Assembly: GCA_018262985.1 (NCBI GenBank)
Contig: JADFDI010000005.1
Location: 159,286 to 223,285, forward strand
Direction of reading: 5' to 3'
Origin: Spirochaetota bacterium
GTDB taxonomy: Bacteria; Spirochaetota; Spirochaetia; Treponematales; UBA12059
Length of the DNA stretch: 64,000 bases
The notes under the pieces are model-generated. The model did not search any database and had not been told where the DNA came from. It saw only the letters and a program-made list of their open reading frames with translations. The position numbers and the translations under genes are program-made. Every line of letters starts with the position of its first letter. Positions within the stretch are counted from its first letter, which is position 1. Shown here piece by piece: positions 33,289 through 42,273 of this stretch.

Positions 33289-34436
33289 GACCTTCCTCCG
33301 ATGTCGCGCCGCGAAAGGGAGTGGAAGCGCAGGTCGGTCGCTTCGATCGAATCGCGGGAACCCGACGCGACGACAGCCCGGTACACGACGTTCCGGAGCT
33401 CGCGGACGTTGCCCGGCCACGGGTGCCCGTCGAGGACTTCGAGGGCGGCGTCGGAGAGGCTCTTGTCGCGGCCGGACTCCGCCAGGAAGCGCGCCGCGAG
33501 CCAGGGAATGTCCTCGCGGCGCTCCCGCAGCGGCGGCATCTCGAGCACCAGGATCTCGAGGCGGGCGAGCAGGTCCAGTCGCATTCGGCTCGACGAAAGG
33601 TCGGCGTTCGTCGCCGTCATGACCCGGGCGGCGAAATCGCGGGGCTTCCCGCCGCCGATCCGGACGGTCTCGCGTTCCTCGAGCGCGCGCAGCAACAGGG
33701 CCTGGACCGGGGGACGCATCTCGCCGAGTTCGTCGAGGAAAAGCGTTCCCTCCCCGGCTTCCTCGAGGGCGCCGCGCCGGTCGATCGCGCCGGTGAAGGC
33801 GCCCCGCTCGGTGCCGAAGAGCTGGCTGGCCGCGAGCTCGTCCCCGAGCGCGGCGCAGTTCAGCGCCACGAAGGGCTCGCCCGACCTCCTCGAAAGCCGG
33901 TGGATCCGCTTGGCGGCGAGCTCCTTGCCGGTGCCCGACTCGCCGAGGATCATGACGGGAAAGTCGAAGGCGGCGAAGCGGGCGATCTCCTCGCGCGCGC
34001 GCGCGATGGCCGGGCTCGGCCCGTCCAGGCCGTCGCCCGCGCCCGGCGCCCCTGTCCATTCGGCGGGGCGATACGCTGCCGGTCCTTCCCGGGTCGTGTC
34101 GCAGCGCCGGGAGGCGGAAAGCGCGAGCATCGCCTCCCTGATCGTCGTAACGGAAAAAGGTTTGTCGATGAAAACGGCGCCGGCGCCGGCGAGCGCGCGG
34201 TTCGGTTCGCCGGCGAGGATCATCGGCACGGCGACCCTTCCCGAGCGCGATAGTTCGAGAAGCGTGGCGGTGGGGTAGGCGTCGGAATCGGCCAGTAGGA
34301 CCCTGTCTCCGCGGTCGAGGTGCCTCGCGGCCTCGCGCGGATCGCCGCAGGCATGGACTTCGTGCTCCACGGCGATCGCGGCGGCGAGGGCGGGACGCCT
34401 CGTCGGATCGGGGTCGAGAAGGACGACGCTCGACAT
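33285..34436 (-). CDS. Sigma-54 activator (bEBP) with receiver-like N-terminus but no DNA-binding domain
   Basis: 383 aa. Residues 1-110 are receiver-like (VVLLDPDPTRR, VLLADSDAYP, conserved Lys in FIDKPFSV). The AAA+ core has Walker A ILGESGTGKE, the sigma-54-contacting loop ERGAFTGAIDR, Walker B GTLFLDELGE and the sensor region HPWPGNVRELRN. The protein stops about 30 residues later (SLSRRDIGGRS) with no Fis helix-turn-helix. Family knowledge: a few activators such as Helicobacter FlgR lack this domain and act from solution. It needs RpoN, which is not in this window. Translationally coupled to the SDR. Confidence 0.85.
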   Translation of the reverse strand: MSSVVLLDPDPTRRPALAAAIAVEHEVHACGDPREAARHLDRGDRVLLADSDAYPTATLLELSRSGRVAVPMILAGEPNRALAGAGAVFIDKPFSVTTIREAMLALSASRRCDTTREGPAAYRPAEWTGAPGAGDGLDGPSPAIARAREEIARFAAFDFPVMILGESGTGKELAAKRIHRLSRRSGEPFVALNCAALGDELAASQLFGTERGAFTGAIDRRGALEEAGEGTLFLDELGEMRPPVQALLLRALEERETVRIGGGKPRDFAARVMTATNADLSSSRMRLDLLARLEILVLEMPPLRERREDIPWLAARFLAESGRDKSLSDAALEVLDGHPWPGNVRELRNVVYRAVVASGSRDSIEATDLRFHSLSRRDIGGRS

Positions 34437-34533
34437 GGGCGGGAATTTACCCTAACTCCAGCCCGAGCGCAATACATAGATGATGCTGCATGTAGAATAA
34501 TCAGGATGGCGGCCTCGATCCGATCCTTCCCCG

Positions 34534-35280
34534 TCAGAGCCCCCGGATCCGGTACCAGAGCAGGAGGAAACGGAATCGGAGGAAGCCCGGGAAGCCGAAG
34601 ATCCTCCAGGGCGAGCGGAGCAGGTGGTGGAACCACTCGGTCCCGCGCTCGATCGAACGCCTGGACGGCTTGGAGCGACGCTCGGCGTAGACGTCGAACA
34701 GGTCGCCGCTCCAGATGAAGATGCCCGACCGGAAGCGGCCCATGTTCCGCGGAATCCATCGCTCGCCGCCATGGACGCCTCTGCCCGCCATGAGCAGCGT
34801 CGGCGTGCTCTTGCGGATGGCGACGGCGATGTCCTCGTCGAAGCTCCGCTTCCAGCGGCCCGTATGCCGTCCCACGACGCGCAAGCCCGGGAAGGTGGCC
34901 TTGATGTTGCGCTCCGCGAGCTCGAGGCTCTTCCTGCCCGCCCCGAGCAGGTAGACGGACTTTCCCCAGCGTTCGAGCACCCCGAGCAGCCTGATGGAGA
35001 AATCGAAAGGGGAGCGGCGGATCGGCTCGCGCCGCTTGATGAAGCGGGCTCCGCGTACGATCGCGGCCGAGGAGGGGATCACCAGGGAGGCGTTCTGGAG
35101 CATCGCCCTGAATTCCTGGTTCCTGCGGGCGCGCAGCAGCATCGGAACGTCGAGCAGGATGATCTGGTGGCGGTGGCCGTCGTCGAACATCGACTTGAGG
35201 ACGTCGTCCAGGTCCTCGTCCGCGACCACGTCGACGGGTACCTTGAGCACGGAAATGCGTTCTACTCGCTGGCTGTCCAT
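34534..35280 (-). CDS. WecG/TagA/CpsF family glycosyltransferase
   Basis: 248 aa. Family features are ISVLKVPVDVV at the N-terminus, IPSSAAIVRGARFI (where the family usually has a DG..V segment), YLLGAGRKSLELAERNIKATFPGLRVVGRHTG and PTLLMAGRGVHGGERWI. Members transfer N-acetylmannosaminuronic acid or ManNAc from UDP-sugar to a lipid-linked acceptor at the inner membrane face. The C-terminal basic/aromatic tail (WYRIRGL) may bind membrane. The gene overlaps rsmE by 19 bp at its start. Confidence 0.85.
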   Translation of the reverse strand: MDSQRVERISVLKVPVDVVADEDLDDVLKSMFDDGHRHQIILLDVPMLLRARRNQEFRAMLQNASLVIPSSAAIVRGARFIKRREPIRRSPFDFSIRLLGVLERWGKSVYLLGAGRKSLELAERNIKATFPGLRVVGRHTGRWKRSFDEDIAVAIRKSTPTLLMAGRGVHGGERWIPRNMGRFRSGIFIWSGDLFDVYAERRSKPSRRSIERGTEWFHHLLRSPWRIFGFPGFLRFRFLLLWYRIRGL

Positions 35281-36074
35281 GATTCCCGCTCCAGGATGAC
35301 GATCTCGGCGGCGGCGAGGGCGAAGATGGCGGCGGTCTCGGCCCTGAGGATGTTCGGACCGAGGCCCACCGGCCCGAAGCCGATCGACTCGAGGAAGGTC
35401 GCTTCCCGCGCGGAGAAGCCGCCTTCGGGACCGACGCAGACGACGAGCTCGTCGATCCGCTCGCCAAGATAGCGATGGAAAGAAGCCCTTGCAAGGGGAG
35501 CCTCGTGGCAGAAAATCCCGCGACGGACGCCCCGGACCGGGCCGAGGCCTTCGGCGAGGGCGGCGAGGGGACGGACCTCGCCGATCGAGGTCGGCACCGG
35601 TGAACCGCTCTGCTGCAGGGCTTCGCGCGCGATCCTGCGCCAGCGTTCGACCCGACCCTTGTCCGGATCGGGGACCGATCTCTCCGCGAGGACCGGGAGC
35701 ACGAGGGCTACGCCCGCTTCGGCGGCGTGCCGCACGATGCGGTCCATGGCGGGGCCTTTCGTGACCGCCTGGGCAAGGACGATGCGGGGCAGGAGGGGCC
35801 CTGCCCGTTCCGCGGAGCGTTCCGGGGCCGGAGCTCCCGAACGGACGTCCGGGAGCATGGAATTCCGTTCGCCGGCTTGCGTCGCGGAAAGCAGGACTCC
35901 ACCGGTTCCGATCTCGACCACGGCCAGATCCCAGGCGCGACCCGCGGAATCGACGCCGGGGAAGCGGTCGCCGGGCTGGAGCCTGAGGACGCCGGAGAGG
36001 TACCGGGATCGCTTTCCGGTCACGCGGAGGGGCGAGGCGCCGTCCCAGTCCTCCGGCAGGACGAACTGGCGCAC
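35262..36074 (-). CDS. rsmE: 16S rRNA (uracil-1498-N3)-methyltransferase
   Basis: 270 aa. N-terminal PUA-like domain (MRQFVLPEDW, HRVLRLQPGD-type segment YLSGVLRLQPGDRF) and C-terminal SPOUT methylase. The trefoil-knot motifs are VVCVGPEGGFSAREATFL and LGPNILRAETAAIFAL, and QAVTKGPAMDRIVRHAAEAG is the family core. It methylates U1498 of 16S rRNA with S-adenosylmethionine. A loop of about 20 residues after position 80 (RNSMLPDVRSGAPAPERSAE) seems an insertion. It lies four bases downstream of the Ctp gene, so both share an mRNA. Confidence 0.93.
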   Translation of the reverse strand: MRQFVLPEDWDGASPLRVTGKRSRYLSGVLRLQPGDRFPGVDSAGRAWDLAVVEIGTGGVLLSATQAGERNSMLPDVRSGAPAPERSAERAGPLLPRIVLAQAVTKGPAMDRIVRHAAEAGVALVLPVLAERSVPDPDKGRVERWRRIAREALQQSGSPVPTSIGEVRPLAALAEGLGPVRGVRRGIFCHEAPLARASFHRYLGERIDELVVCVGPEGGFSAREATFLESIGFGPVGLGPNILRAETAAIFALAAAEIVILERESWTASE

Positions 36075-36078
36075 GGAT

Positions 36079-37590
36079 CTACTGGTTCGAGGGCGGTTTC
36101 GGCAGCGGCAGGGTTTCCGCCGCCACCGCCGCCGCTCCCTGGAGCTCCCGCACGGAGCGCGTCGCGGCGAGCAAGGCGGCGAAATTGCCGCTCTTGAAGG
36201 CCTCGAGGGCGGCCTGGAGCTGGATGTCGAATTCGAGGTCGTAGACCGGCGCTATGCTGGTGCGACCGATCTCGTCGCGCACCAGCCGGCGCAGCAGGTC
36301 CTCCCTGACCTTGAACCCGGAACCGAGCAGCTTCCGGACGAAGGCGTCCTGCGTCGCGCGCGAGGCTTCGGGGTTTTCCCTGGCGAAGGCCTCGAGCAGG
36401 CGTTCGTCGAAGATGCGCGTCAGCGCCTCCTCCTCCTCGGGCGTCAGGTCGGGTTCGCGGACCTCGAGGTCCGGGGCGATGCCGAGCTTGTCGATGTTGG
36501 CGTCGCTCGGCGTGTAGTAGCGGCTCATGGTCAGCTTGAAGCCGCCGTCGCCTATCGGGTAGATCTGCTGCACCGAACCCTTGCCGTAGCTGGTCTCGCC
36601 GATCAGGTAGGCTTTGCGGTGGTCCTTGAGGGCGCCGGCGAGGATCTCGGACGCGCTCGCGGAGCCCTTGTTGATCAGGACGACGATGGGAAGGCCCGCG
36701 GGCACGGCCACTCCCCGCTCGGCCCGGTATACCAGGTTCTCGTGGGCCAGCCGGCTCTTGGTCGAGACGATGACGCCGGAGTCGAGGAAGAGGTCGGCCA
36801 CCTGGACCGCGGCCTGCAGCAAGCCACCCGGATTGTTCCTGAGGTCGATCACGAGGTTCCGGTAGCCGTTGGCCGCGAAGTAATCGAGCGCTTCCTTGAC
36901 CCGGGTCGAAGTCTGCGGGGTGAATTCGATGATGCGGAGGTAACCGGTGCCGCCGGGGATCATCTCGCGCTTGATGTTGGGAATCTCGATGCGGGCGCGT
37001 TCCAGCGTGAGCTCGAAGGTGAGGGATTCTCCGCGGAGGATGGTGATGACGATCGGCGTTCCGGGCTTGCCGCGGATCTTGAGGAGCACCTCGTCCATAG
37101 AGAGGCTGTCGGTCGGCTCGCCGTCGATGGTCTTGATCCAGTCCCCGGGCCGGATCCCGGCCTTCCAGGCGGGCGTGTCCTCGATCGGGGACACGATCTC
37201 CACCCAGGGCTTGTCGCCGGGCTTGAGCGCGTCGGGCGGAATCTTGGAAATGTACGTGCCGATGCCGCCGTATTCCCCGGTGGTGGTGTCGGTCATGTCG
37301 GACATCATGGCCGCGTCGAGATAGACCGAGTGCGGATCGCCGAGGGCGTCGAACATGCCCTTCATGGCCCCCTCGTAGAGGAGGGCGGGATCCACTTCCT
37401 CGACGTAGTTCTCGAGGACGAAGTCGAAGACGTTCTGGAGTATCGACGCGTAGCGCCGGGCATCGTACGAACTCGATTCGGCCGCGGCGGGAACCGCGGA
37501 GACGCCGAGGAAGGAAACTCCGACGAGAAGGGCGCCGAGCAGGGGCCAGAGAGCCCGCCCGCGACGCCCGATGACCGGCTTGTCGCTCAT
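36079..37590 (-). CDS. C-terminal processing peptidase (S41 family)
   Basis: 503 aa from ATG 37590; the TTG start at 37626 is actually the TTGACA -35 box. One N-terminal membrane helix or signal (RALWPLLGALLVGVSFLG). A PDZ domain lies at about 110-190 (GGIGTYISKIPPDA, PAWKAGIRPGDWIKTIDGEP). The S41 catalytic region has Ser in INKGSASASEILAGAL and Lys in GETSYGKGSVQQIYP. It degrades or matures periplasmic proteins by C-terminal recognition. The C-terminal 120 residues are helical, as in CtpA. It is first in an operon with rsmE and probably the WecG gene. Confidence 0.93.
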   Translation of the reverse strand: MSDKPVIGRRGRALWPLLGALLVGVSFLGVSAVPAAAESSSYDARRYASILQNVFDFVLENYVEEVDPALLYEGAMKGMFDALGDPHSVYLDAAMMSDMTDTTTGEYGGIGTYISKIPPDALKPGDKPWVEIVSPIEDTPAWKAGIRPGDWIKTIDGEPTDSLSMDEVLLKIRGKPGTPIVITILRGESLTFELTLERARIEIPNIKREMIPGGTGYLRIIEFTPQTSTRVKEALDYFAANGYRNLVIDLRNNPGGLLQAAVQVADLFLDSGVIVSTKSRLAHENLVYRAERGVAVPAGLPIVVLINKGSASASEILAGALKDHRKAYLIGETSYGKGSVQQIYPIGDGGFKLTMSRYYTPSDANIDKLGIAPDLEVREPDLTPEEEEALTRIFDERLLEAFARENPEASRATQDAFVRKLLGSGFKVREDLLRRLVRDEIGRTSIAPVYDLEFDIQLQAALEAFKSGNFAALLAATRSVRELQGAAAVAAETLPLPKPPSNQ

Positions 37591-37597
37591 AGCTTGA

Positions 37598-37659
37598 ATT
37601 TGCCCGCGCGCGCCATGGACTGTCAACTCCTTGACGGTGCCATCCTTAGAAAGTAGAGT
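37598..37659. promoter_or_regulatory. Back-to-back divergent promoters for ctp and the FlhG-FapA operon
   Basis: Plus strand: TTGACG (37631-37636), 17 bp, TAGAGT (37654-37659), with ATG ten bases later. Minus strand: TTGACA (37626-37621), 17 bp, weak GCAAAT (37603-37598), with ATG seven bases later. The two -35 boxes are only 4 bp apart, so polymerases probably compete. Confidence 0.6.
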
Positions 37660-37669
37660 TTACCGCGAT

Positions 37670-38155
37670 ATGCGGCGCTCCAGGCTCTACTTCATCGGCG
37701 CGGTCATCGAGGCCGCTCGTTATTTCGTCTTCGTACGCCTCGCCTCGGAGCTGCTCGGGATCGAGCCAGGCGCCTCGCGGGGACTCCTCCACGTCGTAGC
37801 CCCCCAGTTGCTGGTCGCGTGCGGACTGGCGGCCCTCTCGCACGATCCGGTCCGCTACGACCCGCTCAGGCCCTTCCTCGCCGTCGCGAAGGCGCTGTCG
37901 ACCGCCACCGCGCTCATCATGATGCCCGGGGTGGCTTCCCTCCCCGCCGTCTCGCCGGGGGGCCTCGGACCGGCGGCGCTGCTCGCTGGTTTCGGAACCA
38001 TCGCCGCCTGGGATCTCGCGGTCGGCTCGTTCCTCGCCTTTGCCCGGCCCTCGTCCGCCGCGCCGGACGGACGACCCGGCACCGCGCCAAAAGCAATGGA
38101 AGATTTCGAGACCGTCGCGATGGACGACGCCGGGACCGGCGGGGGGAGCGACTAG
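37670..38155 (+). CDS. Small polytopic membrane protein upstream of the MinD-like gene
   Basis: 161 aa from ATG 37670 (MRRSRLYFIGAVIEAARYFV); the ORF-track start at 37631 is the -35 box. Four hydrophobic segments (YFIGAVIEAARYFVFVRLA, LLHVVAPQLLVACGLAAL, ATALIMMPGVASLPAV, LLAGFGTIAAWDLAVGSFLAF), then an acidic cytoplasmic tail. The family is not recognised. Its TAG stop is followed directly by the ATG of the MinD/FlhG-like ATPase, so the two are translated together and the protein may anchor or cooperate with that ATPase. Confidence 0.65.
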   Translation: MRRSRLYFIGAVIEAARYFVFVRLASELLGIEPGASRGLLHVVAPQLLVACGLAALSHDPVRYDPLRPFLAVAKALSTATALIMMPGVASLPAVSPGGLGPAALLAGFGTIAAWDLAVGSFLAFARPSSAAPDGRPGTAPKAMEDFETVAMDDAGTGGGSD

Positions 38156-39298
38156 ATGCGCGTGGTTCCGATCGCCTCGGGCAAAGGCGGAGTGGGGAAA
38201 TCCCTGCTCGCGGCCAACATGGCCATCGCCCTCGCCGAATCGGGACGGCGCGTCGTGCTCGCGGACCTCGACCTGGGGGCTTCGAACCTGCACGTCATCC
38301 TGGGACAGACCGGGGCGCGCCGGGGCATCGGCACCTGGCTCTCGGTCAGCGGGATGGACTTCTCCGAGATCCTGCTCGACACCGACGTGGCGAACCTGCG
38401 CTTCGTGCCCGGCGACGCTGAAATCCCCGGGCTGGCCAACATCAGCTCCCTGCAGAAGAACCGCCTCGTGAAGAGCCTCCTTTCCATCGACGCCGACTAC
38501 CTCGTGCTGGATCTCGGCGCCGGCACCAGCTCGAACATCCTGGACTTCTTCCTCATGGGTCCGACGGGAATCGTCGTCACCGCGCCCGCGCTGACCGCCA
38601 CGCTGAACGCCTATCTCTTCCTCAAGAACGCCATGTTCCGCCTGATGTGGACCACCTTCAAGCGCGGCTCCAAGGCCTGGTCCGCGCTCGAAGCCCTGCG
38701 GAAGGACGGTTCTTCGCTCCAGAAAGCCTATATCCCGGCCATTCTTGACGAGATAGCGCTGGCGGATCCGGAGAGCGCGGCCGCCTTCGCCGATCGGGCC
38801 GCCCGCTTCCGGCCCCGTTTGGTCATGAACATGCTCGAGGATCCGAAGGACGCCGAGAAGGCGCAGAAGATCCGCAGGTCCTGCAAGGAATACCTCAACC
38901 TCGACCTCGAGCACCTCGGCGTCATCTATCGCGACGACCTCCAGGACATCGCGCTCGGATCCCGGATTCCCATCATCCGCTACAAGCCGCAATCGGTGCT
39001 CTCCCAGGCCGTGTACCGCATCGCGGACAAGATCGTCTCGACCGAGGGAGAGGACGATTCCCCGCTCGAGACGGCCTACCTCGACGAGAGCTTCCAGTCC
39101 GCCGAGATGGAGGCGGAGATCGACTTCGAGGCCAAGGTGGCGTACGTGGAGGACCTCCTGCACGCGGGAGCGCTAAGCCACGGCGACCTGGTGGAGACCG
39201 TGAAGATCCAGGCCCTTGAGATAGGCCAACTCCGCAAGGAGAACCGCCTGCTCAAGCACAAGCTCGCCAAGGCGATCGGCCAAGGTTTCAAGCCCTAA
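38156..39298 (+). CDS. MinD/ParA-superfamily ATPase, FlhG/FleN-like
   Basis: 380 aa. The deviant Walker A is VPIASGKGGVGKSLLAANMA and switch II DYLVLDLGAGTSSNILDFFL. LADLDLGASNLHVILG matches the MRP/FlhG subgroup that sets flagellar number or placement. A C-terminal extension of about 110 residues contains acidic and coiled-coil segments (EAEIDFEAKVAYVEDLLHAG, LRKENRLLKHKLAKAIGQG) not present in the core. Lying next to a FapA-family gene supports a flagellar link. FlhF is not in the window. The substrate partner is unproven. Confidence 0.8.
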   Translation: MRVVPIASGKGGVGKSLLAANMAIALAESGRRVVLADLDLGASNLHVILGQTGARRGIGTWLSVSGMDFSEILLDTDVANLRFVPGDAEIPGLANISSLQKNRLVKSLLSIDADYLVLDLGAGTSSNILDFFLMGPTGIVVTAPALTATLNAYLFLKNAMFRLMWTTFKRGSKAWSALEALRKDGSSLQKAYIPAILDEIALADPESAAAFADRAARFRPRLVMNMLEDPKDAEKAQKIRRSCKEYLNLDLEHLGVIYRDDLQDIALGSRIPIIRYKPQSVLSQAVYRIADKIVSTEGEDDSPLETAYLDESFQSAEMEAEIDFEAKVAYVEDLLHAGALSHGDLVETVKIQALEIGQLRKENRLLKHKLAKAIGQGFKP

Positions 39299-39310
39299 GG
39301 CGGCGCGACC

Positions 39311-42265
39311 ATGCCTCCGCTCTCGGTGCGCGGCCGGCTCAGCCTCTCCGTCGACGAGGAGGAGCTCTCCGCGGTGCTCACCTTCAAGCCCGACCCCGAC
39401 GGGGCCGAATGGACCGCCGGCGCCATAGCGCGGCACCTGCTCGACGCGGGCCTGTCCGCCGGCGCTTCGAAGCGCGCCGAGGAACTCGTCAAGTCGTTCT
39501 CGCGCGCGGGCAGGGAAGGCGTGACCGAGTGGGCGGCGCGCGGAATTCCGCCGGAACCGGTGGTTCCCGAGTACGTCGAGTGGGAGGCGCTGGCCGTCCC
39601 GCCCGAGCTCGAGCCGCACCGGGACGAGGTCGTGTTCGCCGCGCGCGCTCCCGAGATCTTCAGGGTGCGGATCGAAAAGGAGCGGATCGAGCGGGAGGTG
39701 AGGAAGCCAGCCGCCTTTCCCTTCCTGCCGCCCAAGCGCGAGATCGTCGTCGAGGAGCGCAAGCGCGAAGTCCGCGAACCCATCGCCGTCGACACCACCG
39801 TCCTGCGCGTGGGCTGGGCCGAGGAAGGCCAACGTCTCGGGTCCGCCAGCCCCTCGAAACCCGGAAAGCCCGGGAAGACCATACACGGCAAGCCGATCCC
39901 CATCCCCTCGGGCGATGACCCGGCGGTGCATGCCGGCCGCGGAGTCAAGCGCGAGCGAAACCAGTTCGCCGCGACGGTGACGGGTTTCGTCCGCATGGGC
40001 GAGCGCTGGGTGGACGTCGTGCCGTTCGACCGGCATCGCGCGGAGGTCCGGCGGGGGGAGATCGAAGGATCCTGCCTGCTCGATTTCAAGCCCGGATCGA
40101 AGCGCTTGCCGCCCCCGTCGGCCGCCTCGGTGATCGAAGCCGCGTTGGCGCTCGGTTTCGAGAAGGATCATCTGATCGGCGAGCACGAGGTCGACCGCAT
40201 CCTGCGGGAGTCTGTCGCCGGAGGCGTCGCGATTTCCGGCCGCAACCTGACCACCGACCAGGATTCGGAGATCCGGGTCGACGTGTCCCCCGACGGCCTT
40301 CGCGCCACGCTCTACCTTCGCAAGGCGCGGGGGGGCGGCAGGCCGCTCGAGCTTCCGGCGGTAAGCGCGGCGATCGGAGCCGCGCGACTCAAGGGCCTGC
40401 AATCCGAACGGATCAAGAAGGACATACTCGATTTCTACCGATCGCCCGCGTCCGAGCTGGCCGATTGCCTGCTCGCGGAAGGTCGGGCGCCGACGCGGGG
40501 GGCGGACCGGGAATTCGTCATGTCCGTCACCTTGCAGCCGCCGGCGAGGACTGGGGAGCTCCTGGAGTCGGCCCTGTCCCATCCGCGCCTGAGGGAGCTC
40601 GCTCCCGACTTCGCGGAGTCCGCCCCCGGGCCGGGCGCGCGCTCGGCTTTCGTCGAGGCCGGACAGGAACTGGGCCGCCTCGGCGCGGCGGCGCCCGGAC
40701 AGGCTGGCTCGGACGTGCGCGGCAACGCGTTGCCGGCGCTTCCCGGATCCACCCCCAGGCTCGTCGCGGGGCAGGGTCTCAAGCTCGCCAAGGACGCCCT
40801 TGTCTCCGAACGACCCGGGCTCCTGGTCTTCGAGGCGCTCGGCGAAGGCCCGGAGGCCGAACTCCGATTCCGTTTGCTGCCATGGCGCGAGCGGATCATC
40901 GAAATCGTGGTGGATGACGACGGCATGGAGGCCCGGGCGAACCTGGAGGAAGGGGACGGTTTCGGATCCCGGCTCGACGCCGAGTCCGTGACGCGGGCCC
41001 TCGCGGCCGCGGGGGTCAAGCAGGGCATCGACCACGCCGCGATCGCCGAGGCGGTGGCGGCATCCCGCATGGACGGGCGCGTCTCCGGGGCGATCCTCGC
41101 GCGCGGGACTCCGGCCGTGCCTTCCGGCGGCTCCAAGACGACCTGGCTCGTGAGGCTCGCCACCGGCAAGGGCGTCACCATCCGCGAGGACGGGCGCGCC
41201 GATTTCAGGGAACAGGACCGGTTCACGGGCGTCTCGGAGGGCCAGCCGATCCTGGAGCTCGAGCGCTCCAAACAGGCGGGTTCCGAAGGCGTGGACGTTT
41301 TCGGTTCCAGGAAGCCGGTGCCCGCGGAACGCGACGCGGGAGGCGAATGGACCTGGGACGCCTCCTTCCGGGAGGACCGGATCGACGAGTCGAAGACCCG
41401 CTTGGTGGCCCTGCGGAGCGGCGAGCTGCGGGTCGACGGGAAGCGCCTTTCCATAACCCGCTCCCACTCGATCAAGGGCGACGTCGGTCCGGCCAGCGGC
41501 AACATCCGGTTCTCGGGGTCGGTCCAGGTTTCGGGCGCGGTGCTCTCGGGTTACCAGGTCGTCGCCACGGAGGACGTCGCCGTCTCGGGCGGCGTGGAGG
41601 CGGCCTTGGTCTCGAGCGACGGCGCCGTCCGCGTCGGCGAGGGTATAAAGGGTCACCGTCGCGGCACGGTACGCGCCAAGAAAACCATCGACATCTCCTT
41701 CGCCGAGCAGGCCACCTTGCTCGCCGTAGAGGACGTCCGGGTGAAGAGCGCCTGCCTGCTCTGCATCGTGAAGACCAACGGCAAGGTCTTGCTCGCGGGA
41801 GAGCGGGGCGCGCTGATCGGAGGCAGGGTCAAGGCTCGGCTGGGCCTCGAGGTGCAGCAGCTCGGTTCGGAGAACGGCATCAAGACCGAAATCTCCTTCG
41901 GGCAGGATTACCTCGTGGCCGACCAGATCGAGGCCGAGGACCAGGCGATCGAGAAGCTGAAGCTCGCCATCGTGGAGGTCGACCGTCGGCTGCGCGAATC
42001 GGAGCTCGCCGGAACGTCGCCCGAGGCGGCGCGCAGGGAAAAGCTCTCCCTCATGAAGCTGATGGAGAAACGGAGCCTCCGGGCCTTCGACCTCCGCGAG
42101 CGCTTCGAATCCAATTTCCCCGCCGAGGTGCGCGTGCGCGGCACCGTGTTCCCCGGAGTCGTCCTCGAAAGTCACGGCCGAATCTTCGAGGTGAGGCAGA
42201 AGCGAACCAAGGTCGTCTACGTCTTCGACCCGGAGCTCGGACGGGTGACGGAAAAGCCGTTCTGA
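39311..42265 (+). CDS. FapA/DUF342 family protein, long form
   Basis: 984 aa. Two separate DUF342 entry modules are visible, around residue 190 (KPGKPGKTIHGKPIP) and around residue 660 (GSEGVDVFGSRKPVPAER). The second is followed by the right-handed beta-helix core at about 710-880 (SHSIKGDVGPASGNIRFSGS, GAVLSGYQVVATEDVAVSGG, ERGALIGGRVKARLGLEVQQ) and a C-terminal coiled coil. FapA-type proteins are cytoplasmic assembly or polarity factors for flagella in some bacteria. This protein is about half as long again as usual members because of the extra N-terminal module. It starts 12 bp after the MinD-like gene. Confidence 0.82.
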   Translation: MPPLSVRGRLSLSVDEEELSAVLTFKPDPDGAEWTAGAIARHLLDAGLSAGASKRAEELVKSFSRAGREGVTEWAARGIPPEPVVPEYVEWEALAVPPELEPHRDEVVFAARAPEIFRVRIEKERIEREVRKPAAFPFLPPKREIVVEERKREVREPIAVDTTVLRVGWAEEGQRLGSASPSKPGKPGKTIHGKPIPIPSGDDPAVHAGRGVKRERNQFAATVTGFVRMGERWVDVVPFDRHRAEVRRGEIEGSCLLDFKPGSKRLPPPSAASVIEAALALGFEKDHLIGEHEVDRILRESVAGGVAISGRNLTTDQDSEIRVDVSPDGLRATLYLRKARGGGRPLELPAVSAAIGAARLKGLQSERIKKDILDFYRSPASELADCLLAEGRAPTRGADREFVMSVTLQPPARTGELLESALSHPRLRELAPDFAESAPGPGARSAFVEAGQELGRLGAAAPGQAGSDVRGNALPALPGSTPRLVAGQGLKLAKDALVSERPGLLVFEALGEGPEAELRFRLLPWRERIIEIVVDDDGMEARANLEEGDGFGSRLDAESVTRALAAAGVKQGIDHAAIAEAVAASRMDGRVSGAILARGTPAVPSGGSKTTWLVRLATGKGVTIREDGRADFREQDRFTGVSEGQPILELERSKQAGSEGVDVFGSRKPVPAERDAGGEWTWDASFREDRIDESKTRLVALRSGELRVDGKRLSITRSHSIKGDVGPASGNIRFSGSVQVSGAVLSGYQVVATEDVAVSGGVEAALVSSDGAVRVGEGIKGHRRGTVRAKKTIDISFAEQATLLAVEDVRVKSACLLCIVKTNGKVLLAGERGALIGGRVKARLGLEVQQLGSENGIKTEISFGQDYLVADQIEAEDQAIEKLKLAIVEVDRRLRESELAGTSPEAARREKLSLMKLMEKRSLRAFDLRERFESNFPAEVRVRGTVFPGVVLESHGRIFEVRQKRTKVVYVFDPELGRVTEKPF

Positions 42266-42273
42266 GGTTCGCG

